Source of the DNA: Alphaproteobacteria bacterium
GTDB lineage: Bacteria > Pseudomonadota > Alphaproteobacteria > ATCC43930 > CGMCC-115725
Assembly (NCBI GenBank): GCA_005884825.1
Contig: VAZT01000295.1
Location: 1-23,410, forward strand
Reading direction: 5' to 3'
Length of the DNA stretch: 23,410 nucleotides
Below are positions 1-6,123 of this stretch, one piece after another. The translations under genes were made by a program, and so were the position numbers. Numbering within the stretch: position 1 is the first letter of the stretch; each line of letters opens with the position of its first letter. The notes under the pieces are model-generated. The model searched no databases. It worked only from the letters and a program-made list of their open reading frames with translations, and was not told where the DNA came from.

Positions 1-60
1 GCCGCGATGCCAGGAGCGGAACAACAGCCTCTTGCGGCGAATTTCTGATGGTGAGGTCAC
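1..60 (-). CDS. sdhE: SdhE, FAD assembly factor for succinate dehydrogenase (5' part only)
   Basis: The reverse complement of the first 60 bases reads as 20 open codons from a GTG at 60-58. The peptide contains RRKRLLFRSWHRG, the hallmark N-terminus of the SdhE/DUF339 family (the RGxxE motif would follow just outside the window). SdhE is a small cytoplasmic protein of about 85-95 residues that promotes covalent flavinylation of the succinate dehydrogenase flavoprotein subunit. It lies divergent from recG with 46 bases between the two starts, an arrangement I recall from alphaproteobacteria. The remainder of the gene is cut off by the window edge, so integrity cannot be judged. The call rests on this short but very characteristic motif; the exact start codon is less certain. 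Confidence 0.82.
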   Translation of the reverse strand, partial: MTSPSEIRRKRLLFRSWHRG

Positions 61-71
61 GTGGTCTGCCC

Positions 72-98
72 TTGGCGATACCCTCGCGCGGATATAGA
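72..98 (+). promoter_or_regulatory. Possible recG promoter in the sdhE-recG divergent gap
   Basis: TTGGCG (72-77) and TATAGA (93-98) resemble -35 and -10 boxes with a short 15-base spacer. A transcript from here would begin within a few bases of the recG GTG at 107, so recG mRNA could be leaderless; no Shine-Dalgarno sequence is visible before 107. The spacing is suboptimal and the call is weak. Confidence 0.25.
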
Positions 99-106
99 CA
101 TCGTGG

Positions 107-2185
107 GTGCGTCCCGCCATCCTCGACAAGCTGTTTGCGCCGGTGACGGCGCTGCCCGGCATCGGCTCGCAGGCGGCCAAGCTGTTCGAGCGCCTCGCCG
201 GCCCGCTCGTCCTCGACCTTGTCTGGCATCTGCCGGGCGGCATCATCGACCGCCGCGCCGCGCCGCCGATCCGCGCGCTCGAGCCCGACCGCATCGCGAC
301 AATCACGGTGCGCGTCGAGGCGCACCAGCCGGGCTTCGGGCGCCGGCCCTACCGCGTGCTGTGCACAGACAGCACCGGCACGTTGACCCTCGTTTATTTT
401 AATGTGAAGGGCGATCAGCTCGCGCGGCTGTTCCCTGTCGGCGCCGAGCGTGTCGTCAGCGGCCGCGTCGAGTTCTACGGGGGCATGCCGCAGATGGCCC
501 ACCCCGACCTCGTGTTGCGGCCCGACGAACTCGACCGCCTCCGACCGATCGAGCCGATCTACCCGCTGACCGCGGGCCTCTCGCCGCGCATTGTGCAGAA
601 GGCGGTCGGGGCGGCGCTCGATCGCCTCCCGGCATTGCCGGAATGGATCGACCCGGCGCTGCGCGAGAAACGCGGCTGGCCAGGGTGGAGGGAGGCGGTC
701 CGCCACGCGCATGCTCCGGAAACCGAGGCCGATCTTTTGCCGACCACCCCAGTGCGCGAGCGGCTGGCCTATGACGAGATCTTTGCGAGCCAGCTAGCGG
801 TGGCGCTGGTGCGCGCCCGTCGCCATCGACAAAAGGGTCGGACGATCGTCGGTACCGGCGCCCTGACCCGCCCGGTCGAAGCGGCGCTCGGCTTTTCTCT
901 GACCGGCGCGCAGCGTCTCGCGGTCGCCGAGATCGCGGCGGAAATGGCGCAGCCGCGGCGCATGGTGCGGCTGCTCCAGGGGGATGTCGGGAGCGGCAAG
1001 ACGGTCGTCGCGCTGATCGCGATGCTGACCGCGATCGAGGGCGGCGGCCAGGCGGCGTTGATGGCGCCAACCGAGATTCTCGCCCGTCAGCACCATGCCA
1101 CATTGCAGCGCCATGCCGCGGCGGCCCGCGTCGAGATCGGCTTTCTGACCGGGCGCGAAAAAGGCCGGGCCCGCGCCTCGATGCTGGCGAGCCTCGCTTC
1201 GGGCCTGACCCCGGCCGTCGTCGGCACGCATGCCCTCTTGCAGCCGGATGTCGAGTTCCGCGATCTCGCCCTCGTCGTCATCGACGAGCAGCACCGCTTC
1301 GGCGTCGAGCAGCGCCTCGGCCTCTACGCGAAGGGCCGCGACGCCGACACCTTGCTGATGAGCGCGACGCCGATCCCGCGCACCTTGATGATGACCGCCT
1401 ATGGCGATCTCGACGTCTCGCGGCTGACGGAAAAGCCGCCGGGACGGCATCCGGTCGATACGCGGACCGTGGCGCTCGAACGCATCGAGGACATCGTGGC
1501 GGCGGTCGGCCGCGCCTTGGCGCGCAAGGCCAAGGTCTATTGGATCTGCCCGATGGTCGAGGAGAGCGAAACTGCCGACATTGCTGCCGTCGAAGAGAGG
1601 CATAAGGCGCTCGCGCCCATTTTCCCGGGGCGTGTCGGCCTCGTGCACGGGCGCATGAAGCCGGCCGACAAGGACCGTGCGATGGCCGGCTTCGCGGGCG
1701 GCGAGCTCGACCTGTTGGTGGCGACGACGGTCATCGAGGTCGGCGTCGACGTGCCCGACGCGACGGTCATGGTAATCGAGCATGCCGAGCGCTTTGGTCT
1801 GGCGCAATTGCACCAATTGCGCGGCCGTATCGGCCGTGGCGACAAGCCCTCCACCTGCCTGTTGCTGTACCAATCGCCGCTCGGTGATGTCGCGAAGCGG
1901 CGCCTCTCCATCCTGCGCGAGACCGAGGACGGGTTCCGGATTGCCGAGGAGGATCTGCGGCTGCGCGGCGCCGGCGAGGTCCTCGGCACGAGACAGAGCG
2001 GGTTGCCGACCCTGCGCCTGGCCGATCTGGCGGTGCACGAGGAGCTGGTCGCGATCGCCCATGACGACGCCCGCCTCGTGCTCGAACGCGACCCCCACCT
2101 CGATAGCGAGCGCGGCCAAGCCCTGCGCGCTCTCCTATACCTTTTCCGCCGCGACGAGGCCGTGCAGTACCTGCGGGCGGGGTGA
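107..2185 (+). CDS. recG: ATP-dependent DNA helicase RecG
   Basis: RecG remodels stalled replication forks and branch-migrates Holliday junctions in the cytoplasm. The 692-residue product has the usual family length and domain order. An N-terminal wedge/OB region comes first, followed by a DEAD-like motor with Walker A GDVGSGKT (K298), motif II DEQH (393-396) and motif III SATPIPRTL. The second RecA lobe includes ATTVIEVGVDVPDA and the QLRGRIGRG motif, and a RecG-type C-terminal region closes the protein. The start is GTG at 107. An in-frame stop at 95-97 rules out any longer form, and the family N-terminus (LFAPVTALPGIG) follows at once. It is divergent from sdhE and about 120 bases upstream of an unrelated secreted-protein gene. 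Nothing appears broken. Confidence 0.97.
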   Translation: MRPAILDKLFAPVTALPGIGSQAAKLFERLAGPLVLDLVWHLPGGIIDRRAAPPIRALEPDRIATITVRVEAHQPGFGRRPYRVLCTDSTGTLTLVYFNVKGDQLARLFPVGAERVVSGRVEFYGGMPQMAHPDLVLRPDELDRLRPIEPIYPLTAGLSPRIVQKAVGAALDRLPALPEWIDPALREKRGWPGWREAVRHAHAPETEADLLPTTPVRERLAYDEIFASQLAVALVRARRHRQKGRTIVGTGALTRPVEAALGFSLTGAQRLAVAEIAAEMAQPRRMVRLLQGDVGSGKTVVALIAMLTAIEGGGQAALMAPTEILARQHHATLQRHAAAARVEIGFLTGREKGRARASMLASLASGLTPAVVGTHALLQPDVEFRDLALVVIDEQHRFGVEQRLGLYAKGRDADTLLMSATPIPRTLMMTAYGDLDVSRLTEKPPGRHPVDTRTVALERIEDIVAAVGRALARKAKVYWICPMVEESETADIAAVEERHKALAPIFPGRVGLVHGRMKPADKDRAMAGFAGGELDLLVATTVIEVGVDVPDATVMVIEHAERFGLAQLHQLRGRIGRGDKPSTCLLLYQSPLGDVAKRRLSILRETEDGFRIAEEDLRLRGAGEVLGTRQSGLPTLRLADLAVHEELVAIAHDDARLVLERDPHLDSERGQALRALLYLFRRDEAVQYLRAG

Positions 2186-2230
2186 GTATCAGTCCGCCGG
2201 CACGTTGCCTCGGCCCACAAAATAGATGCA

Positions 2231-2288
2231 GAATGGCCAGGGGGAGCTCGGCGGCATTCCGGCGTGACCGCAAAGCTGCGTCGAGCAG
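2231..2288 (+). promoter_or_regulatory. Possible structured leader upstream of the lytic-transglycosylase-like gene
   Basis: The 118-base recG-downstream gap contains two possible hairpins flanking a short conserved-looking motif. GAATGgCC (2231-2238) can pair with GGCATTC (2253-2259), and CTGC (2276-2279) with GCAG (2285-2288). Between them lies GACCGCAAAGC (2266-2276), which resembles the GACGCAAAGC joining segment of c-di-GMP-I (GEMM) riboswitches. The other GEMM hallmark, the 5' GGCAAACC-like segment, is not seen, so this is not called as a riboswitch. A purine-rich Shine-Dalgarno tract (2292-2303) then precedes the ATG at 2304. Confidence 0.22.
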
Positions 2289-2303
2289 GTTGAGGGGTGG
2301 GGG

Positions 2304-3365
2304 ATGAAAGCGCTTGGCCTGCGGCGTGTTCTGCGCGCGCCTGCGATCGCGACGATCGTGTTCGGCGTTCCGATTGCAGCTTCGCAAACCCGGGCGCTCG
2401 AGCCGATTGGCGATGCCGACGGTCTCGGCGATCTCGGCGCGCGCCTCATTGCGGCCGAAGGCGGGCCGGGGCGGAACCCGTTCTCGAGCGCGGCGGGATA
2501 TGGGCAATTCCTTTCGGGTACTTGGCTCGAAATGTTTGGGCGCGCCTATCCGCAGGTCGCTCAGACAATGACCCGTGAACAGATCCTGGGATTACGGGAA
2601 ATCAGGCCGCTCGCCGTCGACCTGACCAACCGGTACGCTCAGGCTAATGCGGCGACGCTGCGGAGCGTCGGCCTGCCGGCGAGTGCTGGGGAGTTGTCCC
2701 TGGCCCACGCCATCGGGCCGCGTGGCGCCGTCAGCGTGCTTACTGCCGAGCCCGCCCGCCCTGCGGCCGAGCTGCTGCGCCCGGAAGCTATCGTGGCGAA
2801 CCCCGTTTTGAAAGAGATGACGGCAAGCACGCTGCGGCAGTGGGCGGCGATCCGCGTCAAAGCGCCTGCCGAGCGATCACTCGAGGGTGGAGCTCCGAAG
2901 GCCCAAACGCCGATCGAGCCGCTCAGACCTGCGGACGATTTCCGCGTCGACGAACGCACGAAGGCGTCTGAGGCCCTGGTCACCAATCACAACGCGGGCG
3001 CGGTTTTGCAAGACCTCGTTGACGCGTTGGCCAAGGTGGGCGGCGGGAACGGCGTGCAGCTCCGTGCACCGACGGCGGCCTGGCTTCTGTCGGTCGGGGT
3101 CGAGCCGAGCGAGTTGTTGCGCGGCGAGCCCGCTGCAGTGCGGATTTTCGACCGAGCCGCCTCGCGCGCACTGCTCGATACGATCCGCGACATATCCGAC
3201 CGACCGGCCTTTGGTGAATTCAAACCAATCGAAATACGTGCCGCCGCGCGCGGTGAGCTGCCGCGCGGGATAACCCGCGCGTTGGCGATCGCGCTCCTCG
3301 ACAAGATGCGCGAGGAAAGTGCAACGATCACCAAAATCGTTCAGCACCGCCGGGGTCGAGATTAG
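2304..3365 (+). CDS. Secreted lysozyme-like / lytic-transglycosylase-like protein
   Basis: The 353-residue product begins with a plausible Sec signal peptide: basic MKALGLRR, a hydrophobic stretch around 13-27, and small residues near 25-31. It is therefore expected in the periplasm. The first mature part resembles the SLT/lysozyme-like fold. Residues 49-74 (IAAEGG..NPFSSAAGYGQFLSGTW) follow the pattern of a catalytic glutamate (candidate E52) followed by the GxxQF-type substrate-binding motif. A later LAHAIGPRGA block is also typical of phage and EPS-associated members. The C-terminal half (about 175-353) has no domain I recognise. The likely role is local peptidoglycan cleavage, perhaps making room for an export machine. 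The ATG at 2304 is preceded by a GA-rich Shine-Dalgarno tract. The family call is moderately secure; a role in polysaccharide export is inferred only from position. Confidence 0.7.
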   Translation: MKALGLRRVLRAPAIATIVFGVPIAASQTRALEPIGDADGLGDLGARLIAAEGGPGRNPFSSAAGYGQFLSGTWLEMFGRAYPQVAQTMTREQILGLREIRPLAVDLTNRYAQANAATLRSVGLPASAGELSLAHAIGPRGAVSVLTAEPARPAAELLRPEAIVANPVLKEMTASTLRQWAAIRVKAPAERSLEGGAPKAQTPIEPLRPADDFRVDERTKASEALVTNHNAGAVLQDLVDALAKVGGGNGVQLRAPTAAWLLSVGVEPSELLRGEPAAVRIFDRAASRALLDTIRDISDRPAFGEFKPIEIRAAARGELPRGITRALAIALLDKMREESATITKIVQHRRGRD

Positions 3366-3381
3366 CTGCAGCAATCTGCAG
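3366..3381 (+). repeat. CTGCAG-N4-CTGCAG inverted/direct repeat after a stop codon
   Basis: Two copies of the self-complementary hexamer CTGCAG (3366-3371 and 3376-3381) are separated by CAAT, directly after the TAG of the preceding gene. The pair could form a 6-bp hairpin in RNA or be a protein-binding site just upstream of the -35 box at 3384. No T-tract follows, so it is not called as a terminator. Confidence 0.4.
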
Positions 3382-3383
3382 TC

Positions 3384-3413
3384 TTGACGTTCACGACGTG
3401 AACACGATAGGTT
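3384..3413 (+). promoter_or_regulatory. Predicted sigma-70-type promoter of the polysaccharide operon with a palindromic operator in the spacer
   Basis: TTGACG (3384-3389) matches five of six bases of a consensus -35. TAGGTT (3408-3413) is a possible -10 with an 18-base spacer; ATAGGT at 17 bases is an alternative. The spacer carries the perfect palindrome GTTCACGACGTGAAC (3389-3403, 6-bp arms, 3-base centre). A repressor bound there would block RNA polymerase directly. The first gene downstream encodes a MarR-type winged-helix protein, so autoregulation is a natural inference, but no binding data exist here. Confidence 0.5.
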
Positions 3414-3440
3414 AACCCGGAGTCGAAGAGGGCTGCGGGT

Positions 3441-4124
3441 GTGGGGGACGAAACCCAGCTTCAGGAGACCGGCAATCCGGGTATCGTGCTGAGCGTGCTC
3501 ACCTCGATAGAGCGCGACAGCTCGATCACTCAGCGCAAGCTCGCAAACGAACTCGGCATCGCGCTCGGGCTTGCCAATGCCTATTTGCGGCGCTGCGTGC
3601 GCAAGGGCCTCATTAAGATGAGCCAGGTGCCGCTGAACCGCTATGCCTATTACCTGACCCCGCAAGGTTTTGCCGAAAAGAGCCGGTTGACCGCCGAATA
3701 CCTCGCAGTGTCGCTCGATTTCTTCCGCCGCTCGCGCAGCGACTGCGTCGCCTTGTTTAGGCAATGCGAGGCGCTGGGTTGGCGGAGGGTTGCGCTCTAC
3801 GGTGCCGGTGACCTCGCCGAGATCGCCATTCTGAGCGCGGGCGAAACTGCGGTCGAGGTAACCTGCGTCATCGATTCGCGCCTGGCAGGTCGGCGCTCCG
3901 GCGGTCTGCCGATCGTTCCGGACCTCGCAGCGGCATTGACGTATGGCAACGTCCACGGCCTCGACGGCATCGTGCTGACCGACACGCAATCGCCGCAGGC
4001 GAGTTTCGACAGCCTGTCCTCGCTGGCGGAGCTGAGCGGCCTGCCTCGGCACTCGGTGCTCGCCCCGGGCGTCTTGCGGATCTCGCCGGTTACTGCGGCT
4101 ACCACTGGCGCGCCAATCCTGTAA
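3441..4124 (+). CDS. EPS-associated MarR-family regulator with C-terminal Rossmann-like domain
   Basis: The 227-residue protein resembles the EPS-operon-associated MarR-like regulators. Residues about 13-80 form a winged helix-turn-helix (SITQRKLANELGIALGLANAYLR as the HTH, then a wing ending YAYYLTPQGF). Residues 80-110 look helical. From about 115 a nucleotide-binding-like region starts with VALYGAGDLAEIA (GAGD at 121-124), followed by a short alpha/beta domain. The likely role is ligand-responsive control of the polysaccharide genes. The GTG start at 3441 is preceded by GAAGAGG (3425-3431). The stop codon overlaps the ATG of the RfaH-like gene by one base (TAATG), implying translational coupling. 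Promoter elements with a palindrome lie just upstream. The ligand of the C-terminal domain cannot be read from sequence. Confidence 0.82.
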   Translation: MGDETQLQETGNPGIVLSVLTSIERDSSITQRKLANELGIALGLANAYLRRCVRKGLIKMSQVPLNRYAYYLTPQGFAEKSRLTAEYLAVSLDFFRRSRSDCVALFRQCEALGWRRVALYGAGDLAEIAILSAGETAVEVTCVIDSRLAGRRSGGLPIVPDLAAALTYGNVHGLDGIVLTDTQSPQASFDSLSSLAELSGLPRHSVLAPGVLRISPVTAATTGAPIL

Positions 4125-4621
4125 TGCAGTGGTACGCCGTCTATACGCAGCCGCACGCCGAGCCAAAGGCGCTCGAGCACATACTGCGCCAAGGCTATAG
4201 CGCCTATCTACCCCGTTACCGCACGAAGGTCAGCCATGCGCGCCGCCGTCAGATCGTTCTGCGGCCGCTGTTTCCTCGGTATCTCTTTGCCGGAATCGAC
4301 CGCGCAACGATGCCGTGGCGTCCGATCTTGTCGACTGCCGGAGTGACCGACGTCGTCCGCGCCGGAGACGAACCGGCGCCGGTACCGGCCGAGATCGTCA
4401 CCGCGATTCGGGAGCGAGAGACCGCGGGCGCCTTCGACCGGCTCGATGCGCGGCAGATGCTGAGGCTCGACGAGCTGGTGCGCGTGACGACCGGCGCGTT
4501 CGAGGACATGGTCGGCCGATTGGTCGAGCTGCGCGATCAAGATCGGATCGTTGTGCTGCTGGAGCTGCTCGGCCGCGCGGTGCGGGCGCAGCTCCGCGCG
4601 GAGGTAGTAGAACCCGCCTGA
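4124..4621 (+). CDS. NusG/RfaH-family transcription antiterminator
   Basis: This 165-residue cytoplasmic protein has the layout of specialised NusG paralogues (RfaH, UpxY and LoaP type). An N-terminal NGN domain begins WYAVYTQPHAEPKA (residues 3-16) and includes RPLFPRYLFAGI (47-58), the usual signature. A C-terminal KOW domain spans about 116-163 (VRVTTGAFEDMVGRLVEL). Such proteins bind paused RNA polymerase at a specific DNA element and suppress termination through long polysaccharide operons. The gene shares one base with the upstream regulator's stop codon. An ops-like sequence occurs 87 bases after its own stop, so the likely target is the downstream biosynthesis genes. Housekeeping NusG is unlikely, because the gene is not beside secE/rplK and sits inside an EPS locus. 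Confidence 0.88.
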   Translation: MQWYAVYTQPHAEPKALEHILRQGYSAYLPRYRTKVSHARRRQIVLRPLFPRYLFAGIDRATMPWRPILSTAGVTDVVRAGDEPAPVPAEIVTAIRERETAGAFDRLDARQMLRLDELVRVTTGAFEDMVGRLVELRDQDRIVVLLELLGRAVRAQLRAEVVEPA

Positions 4622-4640
4622 GCCCTGGTGGGGTACTGGG

Positions 4641-4661
4641 CGCCGCGAACCGGGCGCGGTG
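4641..4661 (+). repeat. GC-rich hairpin in the leader after the antiterminator gene
   Basis: CGCCGCG (4641-4647) can pair with CGCGGTG (4655-4661), giving seven pairs including one G-T wobble around a 7-base loop. No U-tract follows, so it is not an obvious intrinsic terminator. It could be a pause hairpin or incidental in such GC-rich DNA. Confidence 0.25.
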
Positions 4662-4672
4662 CGGGCGGTGGT

Positions 4673-4710
4673 GCAGTTTGCTCGGGTGACGTTCCAGTCA
4701 CCCGAACTGC
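4673..4710 (+). promoter_or_regulatory. Long bulged hairpin adjoining the ops-like element
   Basis: GCAGT (4673-4677) plus TCGGGTGAC (4682-4690) are exactly complementary to GTCACCCGA (4697-4705) plus ACTGC (4706-4710). This gives a 14-bp stem with a 4-base bulge (TTGC) and a 6-base loop (GTTCCA). The 3' end of the stem shares three bases with the ops-like element that follows. No U-run is present, so a classical intrinsic terminator is unlikely; a pausing or antitermination-related leader structure fits better. The pairing is read directly from the sequence; the role is inferred. Confidence 0.6.
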
Positions 4711-4719
4711 GGTAGCATG
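4708..4719 (+). promoter_or_regulatory. ops-like (RfaH recruitment) element
   Basis: TGCGGTAGCATG matches the enterobacterial ops element GGCGGTAGCGTG at 10 of 12 positions, including the whole GCGGTAGC core that forms the small non-template hairpin and is read by RfaH. It lies 87 bases downstream of an RfaH/NusG-like gene, at the leading edge of the biosynthetic genes, as expected for antitermination. The functional assignment is by analogy: recognition sequences of alphaproteobacterial RfaH-like proteins are not known to me. Confidence 0.55.
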
Positions 4720-4757
4720 GGGGAAGCATTGCCAAAGAACCCATTGATGGCCAGCCG

Positions 4758-4765
4758 GGAGGAGA
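4758..4765 (+). promoter_or_regulatory. Shine-Dalgarno sequence deciding the wbpB start
   Basis: GGAGGAGA lies about 9-11 bases before a GTG at 4774, which gives an N-terminus running straight into the Rossmann fold (VAAIGCGYWG). In-frame ATGs at 4717 and 4747 lack such a site, and the one at 4717 lies inside the ops-like element, so GTG 4774 is preferred. Confidence 0.6.
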
Positions 4766-4773
4766 ATTGCCCG

Positions 4774-5713
4774 GTGCGGGTTGCGGCGATCGGCTGCGGA
4801 TACTGGGGCAAGAACCTGGTTCGCAACTTTGCCGAACTTGGTGCGCTGGCCGCGATTTGCGACCCCGACCGCGACGCGGCGCGCGAGCTGGCCGAGCGCC
4901 ACCATGCGAGCGTGGCTGAATTCGATGCGGTGTTGCGCGACGACGAGATCGCCGCTGTCGCGATCGCAGCACCCGCGGCGCTCCATGCCGAGCTCGCATC
5001 GCGCGCGCTCGAAGCTGTTGCAGTACCACCCGGCCTTCATCAAGCTGCGCGAGCTGGTGCGCGAAGGGGTGCTCGGGCGCCTCGAATACATTTCCTCGAC
5101 CCGCTTGAACCTGGGAAAGGTGAGGCGCGAGGAGGATATTCTGTGGTCCTTCGCGCCCCACGATCTGTCGATGATCCTCTCCCTCGTCGGGCAGGAGCCT
5201 TCCGAGGTGACCGCGCAGGGCGGCTATTACCTGCATAAGACGATCGCCGATGTGACGACGACCCTCCTCGCCTTTCCGGGCGGCGAGCAGGCGCACGTTT
5301 TCGTGTCCTGGCTGCACCCGTTCAAGGAGCAGAAGCTCGTGGTCACCGGCGACCGTGCGATGGCCGTCTTTGACGACGCGCAGCCCTGGAGCCGCAAACT
5401 GCTGCTCTATCCGCATCGCATCGAGTGGCGCGAGACCATGCCGGTGCCGCAAAAGGCCGAGGCTGATCCGGTTGTGCTCGACGAGGGAGAGCCGCTGAAC
5501 CTCGAATGCCGACACTTTCTCGATTGCATCGCCAACCGGCCGAAAAGACGTGGTCTTATCCGGGCGTGCAATTGCACGAGTCGGCTTATGTCGACGAGCC
5601 TTGCGAGATCGGCTCCGGCACCCGCATCTGGCACTTCGTCCACATTCTGCCGCGCACCCGGATCGGCCGGAATTGCTCGCTCGGCCAGAATGTCATGGCC
5701 GGTCCCGACGTGA
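4774..5713 (+). pseudogene. wbpB: WbpB-like UDP-sugar 3-dehydrogenase (Gfo/Idh/MocA family), broken by an internal deletion and 3' truncation
   Basis: The intact enzyme oxidises C3 of UDP-GlcNAc-uronic acid with NAD. The first part (4774-5016) gives the Rossmann fold with VAAIGCGYWGKNLVRNF and ends at ...ASRALEA. The sequence then resumes in another frame at about 5015 with LLQYHPAFIKLRELV and the family's C-terminal domain (FAPHDLSMILSL, FVSWLHPFKEQKLVV). The segment normally between them, which carries the catalytic EKP motif, is missing. At the 3' end the homology stops at FLDCIANRP (about 5542). The frame then runs through the wbpD coding sequence to a stop at 5713, so the last part of wbpB, its stop and the spacer to wbpD also appear lost. 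Neither fragment can be a working dehydrogenase. An assembly collapse is the main alternative to true loss. Confidence 0.8.
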
Positions 5714-6123
5714 CGATCGGCAACGGCTGCAAGCTTCAGAACAATGTCTCGATCTACAAGGGCGTCACCCTCGAAGACGGGGTGTTCTGCGGCCCCTCCG
5801 CGGTATTCACCAATGTCAACAATCCGCGTGCCGGCGTCGAGCGCAAGGACGAGTTCCGTCCGACACTGGTCAAGCGCGGCGCGACGATCGGAGCGAATGC
5901 CACGATCGTCTGCGGCCACACGATCGGCCAATACGCCTTCATCGCCGCCGGCGCAGTGGTGACCGCGGATGTCCCGGCCTTCGCGTTGATGGCCGGTGTG
6001 CCGGCCCGGCGCATCGGCTGGGTAAGTCATGACGGCGAACGGCTCGGGCCCGACCTCGCCTGCCCTCGCTCGGGGCGCCGTTATCGGGAAGCTGGCCCCG
6101 ATCGGATTGAGGAGATCGTCTGA
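5506..6123 (+). CDS. wbpD: WbpD-like UDP-2-acetamido-3-amino-glucuronate N-acetyltransferase (5' end altered)
   Basis: The enzyme acetylates the 3-amino group of the UDP-diamino-uronic acid made by WbpE. The product is a left-handed beta-helix acyltransferase. Hexapeptide-type repeats run from IGSGTRIWHFVHI through GATIGANATIVCGHTIGQYAFIAAGAVV, with the family hallmarks FTNVNNPRA and WVSHDGERL and a short CP-containing tail. Homology begins around VQLHESAYVDEP (from about 5566). The first ATG in frame (5506) lies inside wbpB sequence in a different frame, has no Shine-Dalgarno, and yields about 20 unrelated residues, so the native start was probably removed with the end of wbpB. GTG 5566 is another possible start. 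The stop overlaps the wbpE ATG (TGATG). The catalytic body looks complete, so activity is possible if it is translated. Confidence 0.85.
   Translation: MPTLSRLHRQPAEKTWSYPGVQLHESAYVDEPCEIGSGTRIWHFVHILPRTRIGRNCSLGQNVMAGPDVTIGNGCKLQNNVSIYKGVTLEDGVFCGPSAVFTNVNNPRAGVERKDEFRPTLVKRGATIGANATIVCGHTIGQYAFIAAGAVVTADVPAFALMAGVPARRIGWVSHDGERLGPDLACPRSGRRYREAGPDRIEEIV

Noticed and set aside
794..2119. Long minus-strand open frame (441 codons) opposite recG
   Set aside because: It is a GC-bias shadow of an unmistakable recG; its translation shows no recognisable domain or motif.
2231..2288. A definite c-di-GMP-I riboswitch
   Set aside because: Only the CGCAAAGC-type segment is similar; the 5' conserved segment and the long second stem are missing, so it is kept only as a weak candidate.
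3366..3381. CTGCAG repeat as an intrinsic terminator
   Set aside because: The stem is only 6 bp and no T-tract follows.
2877..4166. Long minus-strand open frame (429 codons) opposite the lysozyme-like and MarR-like genes
   Set aside because: It spans two well-supported plus-strand genes and the promoter between them, and its product is arginine-rich with no family features.
4673..4710. The long leader hairpin as an intrinsic terminator of the regulator operon
   Set aside because: There is no T-run after the stem; the bases that follow are the ops-like GGTAGCATG.
4717..4773. ATG 4717 as the start of wbpB
   Set aside because: It lies inside the ops-like element and lacks a Shine-Dalgarno; GTG 4774 has GGAGGAGA at good spacing and gives the family N-terminus.
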